This document shows positions 11,349 through 23,850 of a stretch of DNA of 64,000 nt, in pieces. The DNA is taken from contig QJNS01000035.1 of the NCBI GenBank assembly GCA_004154925.1, positions 346,058-410,057 on the forward strand, written 5' to 3'. The translations under genes were made by a program, and so were the position numbers. Below the pieces are notes generated by a model. The model was not told the origin of the DNA and searched no databases. It saw nothing but the letters and a program-made list of their open reading frames with translations. Numbering within the stretch: the first letter of the stretch is position 1; each line of letters begins with the position of its first letter. Source of the DNA: Monosporascus cannonballus (Eukaryota; Ascomycota; Sordariomycetes; Xylariales).

Positions 11349-13812
11349 ATGCTGCTGTCCACTGCTTGGTGGACGGGCTTGGCGCTGATACTGGGAGTCG
11401 TCGCGCAAGAGGTATTCATGCTATCCCGTCTTGCGACATGATTCTAGCTCGAACTAACCATCTTACGGTCCGTTCCCATCGGCCTTGATGCGTATTTCAA
11501 CAACAAAGCCTTCGGGTCAAGGCCCGGTGAAGCGTCACTTGACGCTCTAGGACGGTCATTTCCCGCCGATGCCGTCGGCGAGAATGGCATCTACACGTCG
11601 ACCCATACGGGCGTACAATTCCGTTTTCCCGGCTATCAACGAAATGCATCGGCGGACAACGTCGTGTGTGCGGCCCAGGAGATCCCGGTGCCCCGGGATC
11701 GTTACGTATCGGCTTCGATCCTCGTCACCTCGGACGTGCGGTCCACGACGGTATCGGGCACCCTGACGCTGGTGTACGACGACAACAGCACCACGACCGC
11801 AGAGGTGCGGGCCCACGCATTCTGGTGGTTCCTCACCATCCGTCGGGGCGAGATCACGTTCCCGTACTTTTTCACCCACAACGGCACGAACCACAACGCC
11901 TCGCACATTTACGAGTACACGACCGTCCTGGACACGGAAAAGACGCTCAGCGCCGTCATACTTCCAAACACCATGAACTCCACATCGGGAAGGTTGCACG
12001 CCTTCGCGCTGTCGTTGTACAAAGGCCCTGATGTCCATGTCCAGTCTCTGAGGCCTACGCAGAAATGGGTTGGAAAATCTTATCAGGCCGTTGAGCTACT
12101 TGTCAATAACGCTGGCACGGAGTGTGTCTCAGGCATGACCGCATCTATTAAAGCTCCAGGACTCACGACAGTCCAAACAGCGTTCGTAAAGAGGCTGTGT
12201 CCAGGAGATCAGAAGCGGGTCGATGTTGCCGCAGACGGTCAGTTCAACGGTACCGTCGAGGTAGTGTTAAACTCCAATGGGGTGCAAAATCAATTCTCAT
12301 TTGACAATATTGTAATTGGCCTTGAGCAGTGGACGGCAGATTCGAAGAGTCTGGTACAACATGAGGTGCCTCAGTGGTACGATGACGCCAAATTTGGTAT
12401 CTTCATCCATTGGGGCCCCTATTCTGTGCCCGGGTGGGGGAACTCGACTCCGAACGAAGCTTACTCTGAATGGTTCTGGTGGGTTTTGACTCCATATGAT
12501 AGGTCCCTGTCTTAAGAGTATAGGTTTCTCTGACGTCAGGTCCAGGTGGTACTCAACACGTATCAACGAGCATGCCGCAGCAGACCGAGCGGGATTTAAC
12601 GCGTACCGGCTGGAGACATTTGGGCCTGAGTTGAATTACGACGACTTCTTCGCGAACTACACGGCGTCAACATGGGATCCCAAAGAATGGGTCGATCTGT
12701 TCGCCGATGCGGGGGCGCAGTACTTTGTATTCACCACGAAGCACCACGACGGTTTCTCCAACTTCGACACGGGCACCACCAGCAACCGCTCATCAATGCA
12801 TTACGGTCCCAGAAGGGATCTCTTAGGCGAACTCTTCGACGCAGCTGCCAAATACCAGCCACATCTCCGGCGTGGCACTTATTTCTCGCTGCCCGAGTGG
12901 TTCAACCCTGATTGGGGCCAGTACGGCTTCACACAGTTCGACCACGTGACCTCGACGTCGCACCCGGGCATCATAGCCCGGAATCCCTACACGGGACTCG
13001 AGGAGCCGTATACAGGCCGCATCCCTGTCAGTGACTTCATAGCGGACCTCATGGTGCCGCAGATGGATATCCTAGCATACGACTACGGGACGGACATTAT
13101 GTGGTGCGACGCAGGGGCATCGAACGGGACGGACGGGTTCGCGGCGCGGTGGTTCAACTGGGCGCGTGGGCAGGGGAGGCAGGTCGTCATCAACGACCGG
13201 TGCGGGTCGCCGTGGGCCGCCGATTTCGACACGCCCGAGTACGAGACCTTCAGCACGCCGCAACGCCGCAAGTGGGAGAGTAACCAGGGCATGGACCCTT
13301 ACAGCTACGGGTACAACCGCGCCACACCTGACGAGGAGCACATGAACGCCAGCACCGTCGTCCACAACCTCGTCGACATGATCAGCAAGAACGGCAACTT
13401 CTTGCTCGACGTCGGGCCCCGCGCCGACGGGAGCATCGTGCAGGTCGCGGCGAACAGCCTCAGGGAGGCCGGCGCCTGGATCCACGCGCACGCCGAAGCC
13501 GTGTTCAACACCACGTATTGGGCCGTGACATCGGAGGAGGGTGAACTCAGATTCACGCAGACGAATGATGCATTCTACATCCTGAGTCTGCAGGAACCGG
13601 CTGCTGGCCACTTAGAGATCCTGGCCAAGGTGCCGGCTCTCGAGGGTGACCGAGCCACCGCTTTGACTATGGACGGCGAGATTGGATTGGAATGGGGCCG
13701 CCGCGAGGATGGCGGTATCTGGATAGACGTCACTGAGGACGTGATTAGGGCGGATAAATTCTGTTGGGTATTCAGGGTCGAGTACGATGTGAGGAAACTA
13801 TGTAGATATTGA
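11349..13812 (+). CDS. Secreted GH29 alpha-L-fucosidase, damaged first acceptor
   Basis: Exons are 11349-11411, 11469-12478 and 12546-13812, for 779 aa. Exon 1 encodes a clear signal peptide ([19 protein letters not shown]). Exon 2 begins [16 protein letters not shown] and carries an N-terminal beta-rich domain. The GH29 barrel starts near residue 329 ([16 protein letters not shown]), continues with [14 protein letters not shown] and [12 protein letters not shown], and has the likely nucleophile Asp near 546 in YGTDIMWCD. The family releases terminal L-fucose from glycans outside the cell. Intron 2 (12479-12545) has GTGGGT and CAG ends. Intron 1 (11412-11468) has GTATTC and a CTAAC branch site but ends in GG where AG is needed; all phases agree only if that boundary is used. 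The gene is therefore either newly inactivated, spliced non-canonically, or carries one base error. Confidence 0.85.
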
Positions 13813-14437
13813 CCGTTAGGATTATTTCGAGATTGGCACCTCTGGTCGACTGAACTATTGAGCTTGGTCTGAATTCACTCCGTTGCTGTAAGTGACCAAG
13901 CTTTGGGGTGAAGTCTTGCACCTAATGGCAGAAACTAAGGTAGTCAAAGTAATCTCGCCTTCCAGTCAGACACCTGGCCACTCTTTAGGATTATGATACC
14001 ATCTTACGCTAAAGGCCAAGGAACTGTCAAGTGCCTTTACAGGATGTACCACTCCTCGAGAACATTAATTCCTATACCGGTTGTCTCATATTCATAGTTT
14101 CCACGTGGTTTACTCTTCAGTTGACTCGCGATTCAGCCACAGCTTCAGTGACGTCAGTAGGAGCCGTAACGGAATCAACCCGAGTTCATGTGGTTAACCA
14201 CATATGGCCCACATTGATAAACAAACGAGCTCGCCAATCAATGTTGAGACTGGAAGTCGTTGGGACAAAATCAAGATCTCTGATGCGACGTCATAAGCCC
14301 ACCCCACCAAGATATTCACTTAATTGTACCCCCAAGTTACGCCCCCTTTTCCAGGTGCCAGCAATCAAATTACCGTCTTTCCTGGGTTGGAAAGAATATT
14401 CCCGAATTCCTAGTGGCTGGGACTTCTTATCTAAGCG
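13813..14437. other. Intergenic, nothing recognised
   Basis: Spacer between the fucosidase and the small glycine-zipper gene. A plus-strand open stretch at 14031-14462 has no recognisable motif and overlaps the promoter of the next gene, so it is not called. Confidence 0.5.
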
Positions 14438-14443
14438 TATATA
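14438..14443 (+). promoter_or_regulatory. TATA box of the glycine-zipper gene
   Basis: TATATA lies about 47-52 nt upstream of the ATG at 14490, followed by a purine-poor leader rich in CA. The close spacing implies a short 5' UTR. Confidence 0.5.
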
Positions 14444-14489
14444 CATCAAACACAACGGCTAACTTGAGAGTCCAACAACACACCCAATA

Positions 14490-14786
14490 ATGTCAGAAAA
14501 CCAGAAGAGCGAAAGAAATGGGGACGCAATGGGTGGGGGCATCGGCGCCGGTGTCGCCGGGGGAATAGGCACCGCCGTCGGCACCCTCGTCGGCGGCCTG
14601 ACCGCCATCCCGACGGCCGGCCTCGGCATGCTGATCGGTGCCGGCACCGGCCTCATCCACGGGCCGTGGGTCAAGTTCACCGAGGCGTTTTCGAAGCAGG
14701 AGTCGGACGACATCGTGAGTGAAGCGGAGGAGGAGGCGAAGAAGATCGTCGCGTCACAGGATAGCGGGGAACACGATAATACTTGA
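14490..14786 (+). CDS. Small glycine-zipper protein, function unknown
   Basis: A single-exon gene of 98 aa. After a polar start (MSENQKSERNGD), residues about 14-57 form a long Gly/Ala/Val/Ile stretch with repeated G-x3-G spacing (GGGIGAGVAGGIGTAVG, then GLTAIPTAGLGMLIGAGTG). The C-terminus is a charged helix rich in Glu, Asp and Lys. Glycine-zipper segments pack transmembrane helices or amphipathic hairpins, so membrane association is likely but not proven. There is no signal peptide. The GC-rich coding segment contrasts with the surrounding DNA, the ATG has a good context (CCAATAATGT), and a TATA box is correctly placed, all of which support a real gene. Similar small proteins are common in Pezizomycotina and mostly unnamed. 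Confidence 0.75.
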   Translation: MSENQKSERNGDAMGGGIGAGVAGGIGTAVGTLVGGLTAIPTAGLGMLIGAGTGLIHGPWVKFTEAFSKQESDDIVSEAEEEAKKIVASQDSGEHDNT

Positions 14787-17700
14787 CGGGCTGCGGGGAT
14801 CGGCACTCTTTGAGGCTGATGCAGAATGACGCCATTGTATAAATACATGTTCCCCATCGGGGTACTTGCGCATGCTTCGAGTTTTCTGGGTAATTAGGGG
14901 CTGAGGAGTTTGGATGGGTTACTTGCCGTTCGCCAGTACCGAATACGCTATCCGACGACTCTTTGTCCTGCGGATATATGGCATATATTTTGTCTTTGGC
15001 TAGTGAGAAATTTCATCTGAAACACTTACGAGGATTGTAAATGTGATTAGCAACTTCTGCCTCACCCATTAAATGGAACAGGTGGCCGTCATTCAGCCAG
15101 CGTCTTTGCTTTTACCGTTGCGCTATCCAACATGTCATGAATTCTTAACAAATGGATTGTACCAAAGGGTTCTGCATAGTAAATATGTCTATCTCTAAGT
15201 CAAGCCACAATCGAAGGCGATGTTGCTTCGCCCAGGAGGCTTGGGGTAAGCGCCAGGAATATCCTTCCCAGGTACCATGCCCAACACTATGTCGACAGCA
15301 ACGTCCACAGCTTATCAATTTAGGTATGCTATTCTGTTATTTGACGACGGAGCGGAGTTGATTTGAACTTTGTACAGATTGCTAAATTGTGTTCCGCGTA
15401 AATATCCGCTTCCTTCACGGTATTACGAGTTGAAGACCTTCGTTTCGGGGTCATCCGTCAAAGTTGCCCCATATATAGTCATATGTCTATTACCAAGGAT
15501 GGTCCTTATATCCAACTGTTCTTGTGGGTAAGGAGTTGTGAATACTAAGTACCTCTCGCTGGACTATACACATAAAACTAAGAGTGCGGGTTACTCATCT
15601 TTCGTCGATGGAAAGAACACCACAACAAGACCATGGGGTTAGGAGATCGGCCATCCTATGCGACAAAGGCCACCTCCTAATGATGTCTCGAACGACATTG
15701 TTTAGAGGCACCACTTCTGTGAGTTGTGAGTTCTATGACTAAACCGCAAGGGGCTTCTCTGGGCGTAACAATGCAGCATACATTCGCCTTCATGCCCCTG
15801 CCGTGGACGACTCTGGACTTACTAATTATGCGGACTTGGCAGACATATCCGGTGCCCACGATATTATACCGCATCAACCTCATCTACGGCATAGACCGGC
15901 TACTAGCTATAGAGGCCGAAATATCCAACAGGCTGCCTATGGTGGCATTAACAATTTCTCCAGTGCGAGCAATTTGAATTCATCTGAACGAATGAGGGTA
16001 ACTTCCTAAAGTATCTCTTCATGTGAATCGAGTCCTGCAAAACAGTATTAAAGAGTGTTGTGATATTCTCTTCCGGCTTTACTTGCCTGTTATTGTCAAA
16101 AGTCAAGATATAGCTCGTCCGTATCTTATGTGGTGCCTTATGCCTTTCCTCCACCATTCTGGTTTTTCGTGGTTTCTGATTAAACCTTTCTATAGTCAGG
16201 GGCTAGTCAACTAGTTGTTCAAGTTATGTGGGGAGCTGGATACCCTATAGTAAGCAAGGCTGAATGCGTTACTACAGCGTAAAATAGCTGCGTAGTCACT
16301 ACATCTACTCTCTTCTTTTCTCGAACTATACCTGATACTGTCACGCTCGCTCGACTGTCCTTACAAGAAGAGGCCGTCAGACTAAGTCCCCTGATTTGGG
16401 TTACACTGGCGAGCCATTATACACTAGGTTAAGAAATTGTGAACAAGACCGAACGCTCTGGAGTGACAGAACAGCAAGCGTTTACAGCTCAGACATGAAT
16501 TTGTTCTGGTGGCTCGGGGTCTAGAACAGACCCTTGAGATAGCATCCCAACCTTGAGACGTTGACACTTCTTGTGGAGCGCTGTTCGTCCCGGGGATGGC
16601 TTATTCAGACGAGGGTTAGTGTCTGTCGGGATGTATTAGATATCCTGTACACCGCCCCGGGACTCATAAAGCCAAGCCTCATGCCGATCGGGCCCTTACC
16701 CTGATGGAAGCGACGCCGCGCAGCGCAGATCGCTGATAAAACCTGGGGTAATGGAGCAGGCTGGAATGGGTGGGTGGCGAGAAGTATCTTGTGACCCTAC
16801 AGGCACGTCTCTATGAACCATTGCTGTTCTACTGGGCAGTGGATTGGGGATAGCTATGGCAAAATAGTAACAACTATTTCTCTTGGTAATCATCCATGGC
16901 TAGCTACTACCGCCTTTGCCTATGCGGGTCACGGCTCGCGTATCCTAGGTAGAAGCTACCGCACTGTCTACGTCTCCCGTCTCATTGCCACCTCCGCCCG
17001 CAGAGCCAAAACCCGCCGCTCTACCAGTTGCTGCGGCTTCCGTAACCGAACCTAGCGGGTCATGGCCCTGTACAGGTGGCCTGCAAATTTTACTGTTCTT
17101 CATTCGCAATCCGCTTGGGCACACTGATTGATGGATGAACCGCAACCCGTCGCCCGTCGGGCGAGCGTTGACGGATCCCTGCCAACCCCGGCAAGCCCAT
17201 TGGCCCGGCTAAATGCAGCATTCCCTTCGAGCCTCGCGTCGACTTTAACCGCCTATTTATCCGGGCCCTGGGACACGCAGGTCTCCCGGCTGCTTAGGCT
17301 ACTAATGCGCGACTCTGGCACCGATCACTCGGCATCGGTGGGACAACTTCTCGTAGGGCCCCTCTGGCCTGCACCCTTACACTTCACTCGGGACGGGTTA
17401 CCTTCTGGTAGGCGCGTCTGCGCGTAGCCCAGGCGGACGGATCTGTCCCGTCGGGCCCGATTTCTCTAGAAAGATAGGTATTCCCAAAGTAACATGACCG
17501 TTGTTTCGAAGCCAAGGGGTTAGATATTTATCCTAGGTATTCCTGACGCAGCCCCGTTCAATGTATAGTGACTCCTCTTACAAGCGTGTATGAGCCATAG
17601 CCCTAGGCGGCACAGTTCCCACAGAACGAGTATCCACGCGGCTACCCACGTTCCCGTCTTTGGACTGAATAACAAACCGAGTGACTACACTCAACCCCTT

Positions 17701-20700
17701 GGTTTATTGCCGGAGGGAATTGTAACGCCTTTGAGGTCTGTTTCCGGTAGGACATGTATCTTGTCTTGATTCCGAGTTAATTGCGTCGCAGTTAGATATA
17801 TCAATACAAGAGGTAACAGGTGATAGTCAGCCAAAGGGCTCCATATATATACTGGGCTCCTCCCACGGTAAGACAGGGGTCGAGTGTATGTAGTACATTA
17901 AAAATAGATATCGTTATCAACGAGGTAAAACGGCCCTGCAGCACAGTTGCCAAGCTATGGGTCTGAGCAGTGCTGTCACCTTGAATTCAAATGTTCGGGA
18001 ATGATTCTAGCCTCTACGCGAGGTCATCAAACATGGATTAGACCGCTGGTACTGATATCGTGAGGTAGAAAAAGGCACCCAGTACCGGAGTGAAGCTGCG
18101 GTCAAAGCCAACGCTGCATATCATCGAATCCCCTAATTGATGCGTCCACGAGGCGTAGTTGTGCTATGTGACACCTATATCTGATGCTCATTTTGAGGTC
18201 TAACCCCTATTTCGGGATAACACGTTGGTACCTACGCAGGGCTGCGAAGTGCCTAGCCTTACGAAACGCTCAGATAAAGAAACTGCGCATGCAGGTATTG
18301 CAACGCTAGCGGCAGCTACCAACAGCCATTCCTATGCCTATAACCCACGCCACACCCCACGCAATGCAGTGTTCTCGAAAGGCGAAGCGTAGTGCCCGAG
18401 ACCCGCGTAGTCCTAAGAAGTCATCAAAACCAGAAGGAGAAGAGAAGCATGAAAATGCGATCGTCAAGCATGCAATGCGCCAGATGTGCTCGACGATGGG
18501 TCGAAGCTTACCTACGACGAAGGGATCAGCGCGCCACTGCGACAATATTCTGAATTGGAACCTGCTCCACCTCAACTTGTAATCCCACCCTCATTAGTAA
18601 TTGATGTCACTATATACGAGTCAGAGTCGGATGCCAGCCTCCATCCCGCGAATCTGACGTGCAGCAGCGCGGAGGTGGGGGTGGCAATCCCACCCCGGGG
18701 AACCCCCAGGAGTTTGCGCGAAGGCTGACCGGAGTAGGATCACGGGGATGATGAGAAGGGGGAAGGGGGGTAAATGGAACCCTGTAGAGCACGCGCTGCT
18801 GACGGCCCGGCTCTATGTCGGTGCACATGCCCTCTTCCGACGTCCGTAAGCAGTAAAATCCATAATATAACGACAATAATCATAATTAAAAGGGCAGCAA
18901 CAGGATTTCGATATCATGGCTTCTGAGGTCCGAGCTAGGTTGAGGAACGGCCCGTGTAAGCACTATCTCCGAATGGCTAGTGATTTGCCGCGGAGCGCAG
19001 ATGCACATACCCGGGCCAGGCTTTCGCAAACACCCTTCTCCACATGTGTGTAAGCACCATTTATCGAGTTTCGAATAGAGTTGCGGGCACCCCTCCTTTA
19101 CTCGTTGGCTGTGAGCTATTACGGCAACCATTAGATATCGATGAGTAAGAAGATACGATGGCCGCTTACGCGCCAAGAAGTCGTGATTACTGTTGTTTTC
19201 GCGAGGAAGTTCGATTTCCCTTCCCAATCCGTCTTTGAAGACGAGCAGCTCTGCGACGAATCCCTTAGCTTCTCACTGTCAGCGTCGCAGCATCCATGAC
19301 ATCGTGACCGCCAACTCATGGCAGATTACTGCCCGTTCAGGGGCGAGAGCAGCAGGACGTCGAACTCTGTGCTGCCCCTTATTGGCAGCTGGTGAGACAT
19401 GGTTATAGTTGCCGATAGACTCGCTATGGAGGGTCTATTGCCAATCTAATGCAGACACCAACACAGCCTTATAGTCAGCCGCAGCGCAGAGTGAGCTTGA
19501 CCGCCAGAACAGCGTCGGCAGGCGCTGAGGACGGGGAGGGAACTCGTTGCGCGTGTCACCAGCGACTCCCGGGCCCGCGGAAATTGTGGAATGGAACCGC
19601 CAAGTGGCCATTGTTCCATGCACTGCGGGCTTACCCCCTGACATAGGACGGATCCCCGGCGCGTGTAACTGCCGCATCGCTTCCCGACTCGTGGTATTGG
19701 CTCGCCAGAGTCTGCTGCGCGGATATTGACCCAGCTTCGTGGTACGGCGAAGCGGGTCTTGCAAAGAATAAATGGCAATCAGCAGACCAGAGGGCTGGGC
19801 CTAGATCTCCTGCACATCGAAAGGAAAATTGGAGACGGCATACCCAGCAGCATCCTCACGATATCTCGCGTCGTAGTCAAGCACAACGGCGGAGGCACCT
19901 TGGGCTGTATCACAACCACTTCGATACCGCCACAGCTTTGTTCGATATCGTGGCCAGCGGCCGTAATATCGTCCAAGATTGCAAGACCATTGCTGCTGGG
20001 TCGGCCGGATGGAACCGCCGGTCCACACGAGTTATGCATGACAAGCCCGAGCTATTGGTGGTCTTCACGAGTGTTCTCGTTGTTGCTAGAATACATTGTC
20101 CTGGGCCAGTTTGCGACCTCGAGACCATCTTTGGTCTAGATCTAACCGGGCGACACGGAAATAGGAAACGGACGAGCCTCGACGCCATTGATTAGAGGAA
20201 CACACCTACTGATCCTTCAGTCAAACGAACCCGGGAGTTACTACTGCTTCGTACCGTAATTACTCTGAATCCGCCGTTACGTTGCGAGCGTATCTTGTTT
20301 ATCTGAGGGACATGCGGTTCGTGCAGGTGAAATGGCGTTATGCGATGGTGAACAATCATCCTGTCAGCCGGAACCGAGCCGTGAGTGGAATCCCATCGTA
20401 TTCATGCTCTTTCGCTTGTCATGTGAGGCCTGCGCAGCGTCCATCTCCGTCACCATTGGCGACACCACATTTGCTTATGTACGATCTGTGTCACTCTGTA
20501 GTTGCCTGTGTGCAATGCAAGGAACCGTTGTATTATTACGCGATAGCGGGGAATGCTGCACATAGGCGGCCGGTCGATCTCATTAGGTTCGTTCAGCTGT
20601 GCGATATCCATATGTGCCGCACTCACGACTAGTGAACTACGAGGCTCTCTAGGGGGTTAGCATAGCACCCATAGTCAACAATGCACGCATGATGTCTAGC

Positions 20701-21306
20701 AATGCTCCAGTCATCTCTGCTGGGACCAAGTTACGAAGTACAGGCGGTCTACCTAGCCTTCATCTCATATGGCGGCATCTGTAATTACCTTGGTCAGCAT
20801 GCTTTGGCGTCTTTGGAATGCCTCCTCGTCTAGAAGCCATGCCCCTGATCCCTGACAAATTTCAACACACTATGATAGATAACCCAACCAACGATTTTGT
20901 GCCTTGAACACCCAACGTTATCCAGCCCACCTACACCGTAGAATGACATGAGGTTCCGCTCTGATTCATCAGCGATGAGTTCCAGCGTCAGGCTTGAGTT
21001 GACCCTTTCGAAATCGACCTGGGTCTTCCGGACCAGCCAATGCATTAGAGATACAATTTCTCGCTGCTTCAATACCGGCTAATGCTTCGTCGCTGCAGGC
21101 TGAGCTGAGGAGGAACGTGAGATCTGCCAACGGATCCCTGAAACAGTTCGGAATCCTCCTTGGCATTGGATAACAGCTGCGCGTGATGACACAAGTTCCA
21201 TATGGGGTAATTAGCAATGAACCCGTACTCGATGTTGTCAGAGGCGGGCCAAAAGCTGGGGTAGCTTGTAATTTCTTGCCGTATGCATGTCATTGATGCT
21301 CCATGC
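14787..21306. other. Gene-empty region, first part
   Basis: No convincing gene is present. Open frames are at most about 140 codons, overlap on all frames and lack motifs. A slightly GC-richer block at 17128-17427 (99 codons) and one at 18334-18720 read somewhat like coding DNA, but I recognise no family and no splice structure. Composition looks near 45-50% GC by eye, without the TA-rich text expected of heavy RIP. Confidence 0.5.
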
Positions 21307-21326
21307 AAGCAAGCAAGCAAGCAAGC
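21307..21326. repeat. AAGC microsatellite
   Basis: Five uninterrupted AAGC units. No gene context. Confidence 0.85.
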
Positions 21327-22693
21327 ATCCTGCTGTGGATGACATGACATCATGTCCCGAAAGGCCAGCAACGGGTAGTGCTATTATTAAGCCGAGGCAC
21401 GATTCTCTCAAGGCATCTGATGACCCTCATCTAGCTCCATCCTCCCGTAAAGCAATCTTTTTAATAAATTGGATCGTGATCGCATAGATCGGAGGTGACG
21501 GACCTATGAAACATACCCATGCCCTCTTTCAGTAATGATCCCGCCACCATCGGTTCCCGATTCGAAAAGTTGCGTGAACAGGAGATCAATTCGGTCCGTG
21601 CTGTAACCTAAGGGTATGGACTGGGGCCTCTCACTATGGAGCCCCCCGTACAAACGGCGCCTAAAATCATGAACTGGGGGGGCAACCGCAGTTTTGATCG
21701 TCGTCCACCCACCCGGAGATACGGAGCTGGAGTAAGGCCCTCATATAACGCAGCTTGGCAACGTGGGTTACGATATCGAAGTCTGGAGAGCGCATCAGCA
21801 ACCATGTGGCCCCCCATCGTCGGTTGACGTTTTATTATTATCACCGGGGTGGGATCGAGAAGTGCCCCACGTATCTGACCCCCAACTCTGGGACCGCGGC
21901 TGCGCGGGGCGATAAAAGCTGGTTCGCTGTTCCTCGCAGAGGGAGCGCGGGCTAGGCAATGTCACAGGGTGGCATCCCAACGTGGAAACGAGGTGCACTG
22001 GCAGCCTAACTGACAACGTGCACTTTGCGCAGTCTGATAACCTATCCTGACTCATCAGGTTATTATATCATCATGCCTATCAACAAGCAAATGCGCACTC
22101 CGCTGCTCATCCTTGTGACTCGGACACTTTCGTAGCTCCGTACTTGATCTGCATCGGCCGTCCCCGTGCTGGCCAGTCAAAACGGCGAAGGGGAGTCTCG
22201 CGTCAAGCGCCGCAATAGCCTTGCCGCTTATCACATGACGGTGTCGAAGCCTCTCAACCAAGGAGGCTATGTAAATAGGTTTGCAGCCCGCCAGTTGGGC
22301 CACGTCGCAGACTAGTCAGTTAGTAGGCTGCGGATAGCGAACTTACGCGCCACCCCTTATTGCCGCGTGCACACGCGCCCCCCGTGCTTTCTTCTCCGCG
22401 CGGATGTACTATTATCATGTCTGCTCGTTATCGTATCTCTATAAGTGACCGGCATTACGGATGGCCAGCAGCTGATCTGACCCGTGGGCCGTCCCTCGGC
22501 GGGATAAGACGTATCACATGAGCAACCGAGGCGTTTGGTGATTGGGATGTTTTGTTACAGACCGGTCGGAGGGGGCCCTAATTGTGTATGCCGCGAAAAT
22601 GCCTTGCCCTTACCGACATAGGATCTCTTAAGTTATTCGTCTGACTTGCGTACTTGGCCAAGCGCATGTCATAATCAATCTCATAGCTCGACT
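21327..22693. other. Gene-empty region, second part
   Basis: Only short overlapping frames are present. I see no gene, RNA or repeat that can be supported. Confidence 0.5.
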
Positions 22694-22881
22694 ATCTCCT
22701 AGGTGCGAACTGAGCACAGCAGTAACTGGTAAGTGCGATTCTGGTTCGTGCTGCTACAAAATGGAGTGTTTAAATCCAATCAAATTATTGGAAACTAGTA
22801 TTTAATGGAACGGATATCCATTTCAAGTTAGCGCTGTAGCCGCTTTGGTTACTGCTGTGCTCAGTTCGCACCCGAGGAGAT
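22694..22881. repeat. Foldback (MITE-like) element with nested inverted repeats
   Basis: Perfect 24-nt inverted arms lie at 22703-22726 and 22848-22871. With one indel they extend outward to 22694 and 22881 (ATCTCCT ... AGGAGAT). Inside, further complementary blocks are ordered symmetrically: AAATGGA/TCCATTT (22759 and 22817), TTTAAAT/ATTTAA, and CCAAT/ATTGG at the centre (22776 and 22787). The whole 188 bp can therefore fold into one long interrupted hairpin. I see no target-site duplication and no coding capacity. It may be a decayed non-autonomous DNA transposon or a hairpin-RNA locus. Confidence 0.8.
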
Positions 22882-23177
22882 AACCTCGCGGGATGGCGCG
22901 GATGGCCCAGATGGGCCGGTTGGCTCCAGTTATAGCAGTTTTCCTGTAATGAATCTTACGTAGGTTTGGCCGCCTGACACGTCTGTAATGAAGACCAGTC
23001 TAGTACCAACAGCAAGTAACGTTTTGGCCCGACCTGTATGCCTTATACTGCCTATCATCGTCACTTAGATAGGGCGATATGGTTTGCATTTCGAGTTCAC
23101 TATGGAAGAAATGCTTCCCGTCACTAGAGCTTACAGGCAGGCCTGGAAGGAGCAGCGGGAAGGGAGGCGGCATGTTA
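22882..23177. other. Gene-empty spacer
   Basis: Nothing recognised between the foldback element and the short hairpin at 23178. Confidence 0.4.
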
Positions 23178-23201
23178 GGCAGGGAGTAGCCACTCCCTGC
23201 C
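23178..23201. repeat. Perfect 10-bp hairpin
   Basis: GGCAGGGAGT and ACTCCCTGCC are separated by four bases (AGCC). No gene ends next to it, so a terminator role is not implied. Confidence 0.75.
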
Positions 23202-23449
23202 TGGACCAACCCCCAAAAGATCATCATGATCGTCCCGTTCTATTACCCGCATTCCAGTGGCCTAAAATATTTGACGTAGTTATTAAATCTACCGTGATGT
23301 CTTGTGTGCCACACCAAGATCAAGGCTGACTTTGAGGAGTCGCAACCGACGGGCACACATCGTAGGCTGACGATGCTACTAAGAGTGGTCTTAGTCATGA
23401 ATAGGGGTCAACGGCTGCCCTCCTCAATCCTCCAACGAGAAGATAGCGT

Positions 23450-23582
23450 TCCAGCGACGCAACCCAACTCAATTATTCGGGGTGCGCAACGGCACGATCG
23501 CGACGCAGTACGACTCTGGTTGCTTAAAGTATTTAGCGCTGGGCGAAGAGGACCAGGTGTATTTTTGGACTTATGTCACATT
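23450..23582 (+). pseudogene. Possible FAD monooxygenase fragment
   Basis: One frame reads FGVRNGTIATQYDSG and then CLKYLALGEEDQVYFWTYV. This resembles the mid-protein segment of fungal paxM-type FAD monooxygenases, where a hydrophobic strand precedes a 'G..G.VYWF' strand. It is isolated: no Rossmann motif and no flanking conserved exons are found. The assignment rests on remembered family appearance only and may be chance. Confidence 0.25.
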
Positions 23583-23830
23583 CAGTACCCGCCACAGGGC
23601 TGAGGGCGTGACCTTCTGCCGTGCACCCCATTGGATAAATCAGAATGTCTGCATGCATGAGCTTAAGGTTGGACGGCAGTTGCAGGCAGGCACAGGTCGA
23701 AATGCGAGCTGAAAGGCTGACCGTGGATCTTCCCCAAAGAGGATACGACTTAGCAGTAACCAATTCAGACTTTAAGACAATTGTCTCTGCGGTTTCAGTT
23801 GGCCTGTCCTGCAGTTAACTGCCAGAAAGG

Positions 23831-23850
23831 GGTTACTAAGCTTAGTAACC
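23831..23850. repeat. Perfect 20-bp palindrome
   Basis: GGTTACTAAG is followed directly by its reverse complement. The HindIII-type AAGCTT is at the centre. No gene or known binding site is associated. Confidence 0.85.

Noticed and set aside
19726..20195. Overlapping 85-137-codon frames on both strands
   Set aside because: Several frames look partly protein-like, but none has a recognisable motif or consistent exon structure.
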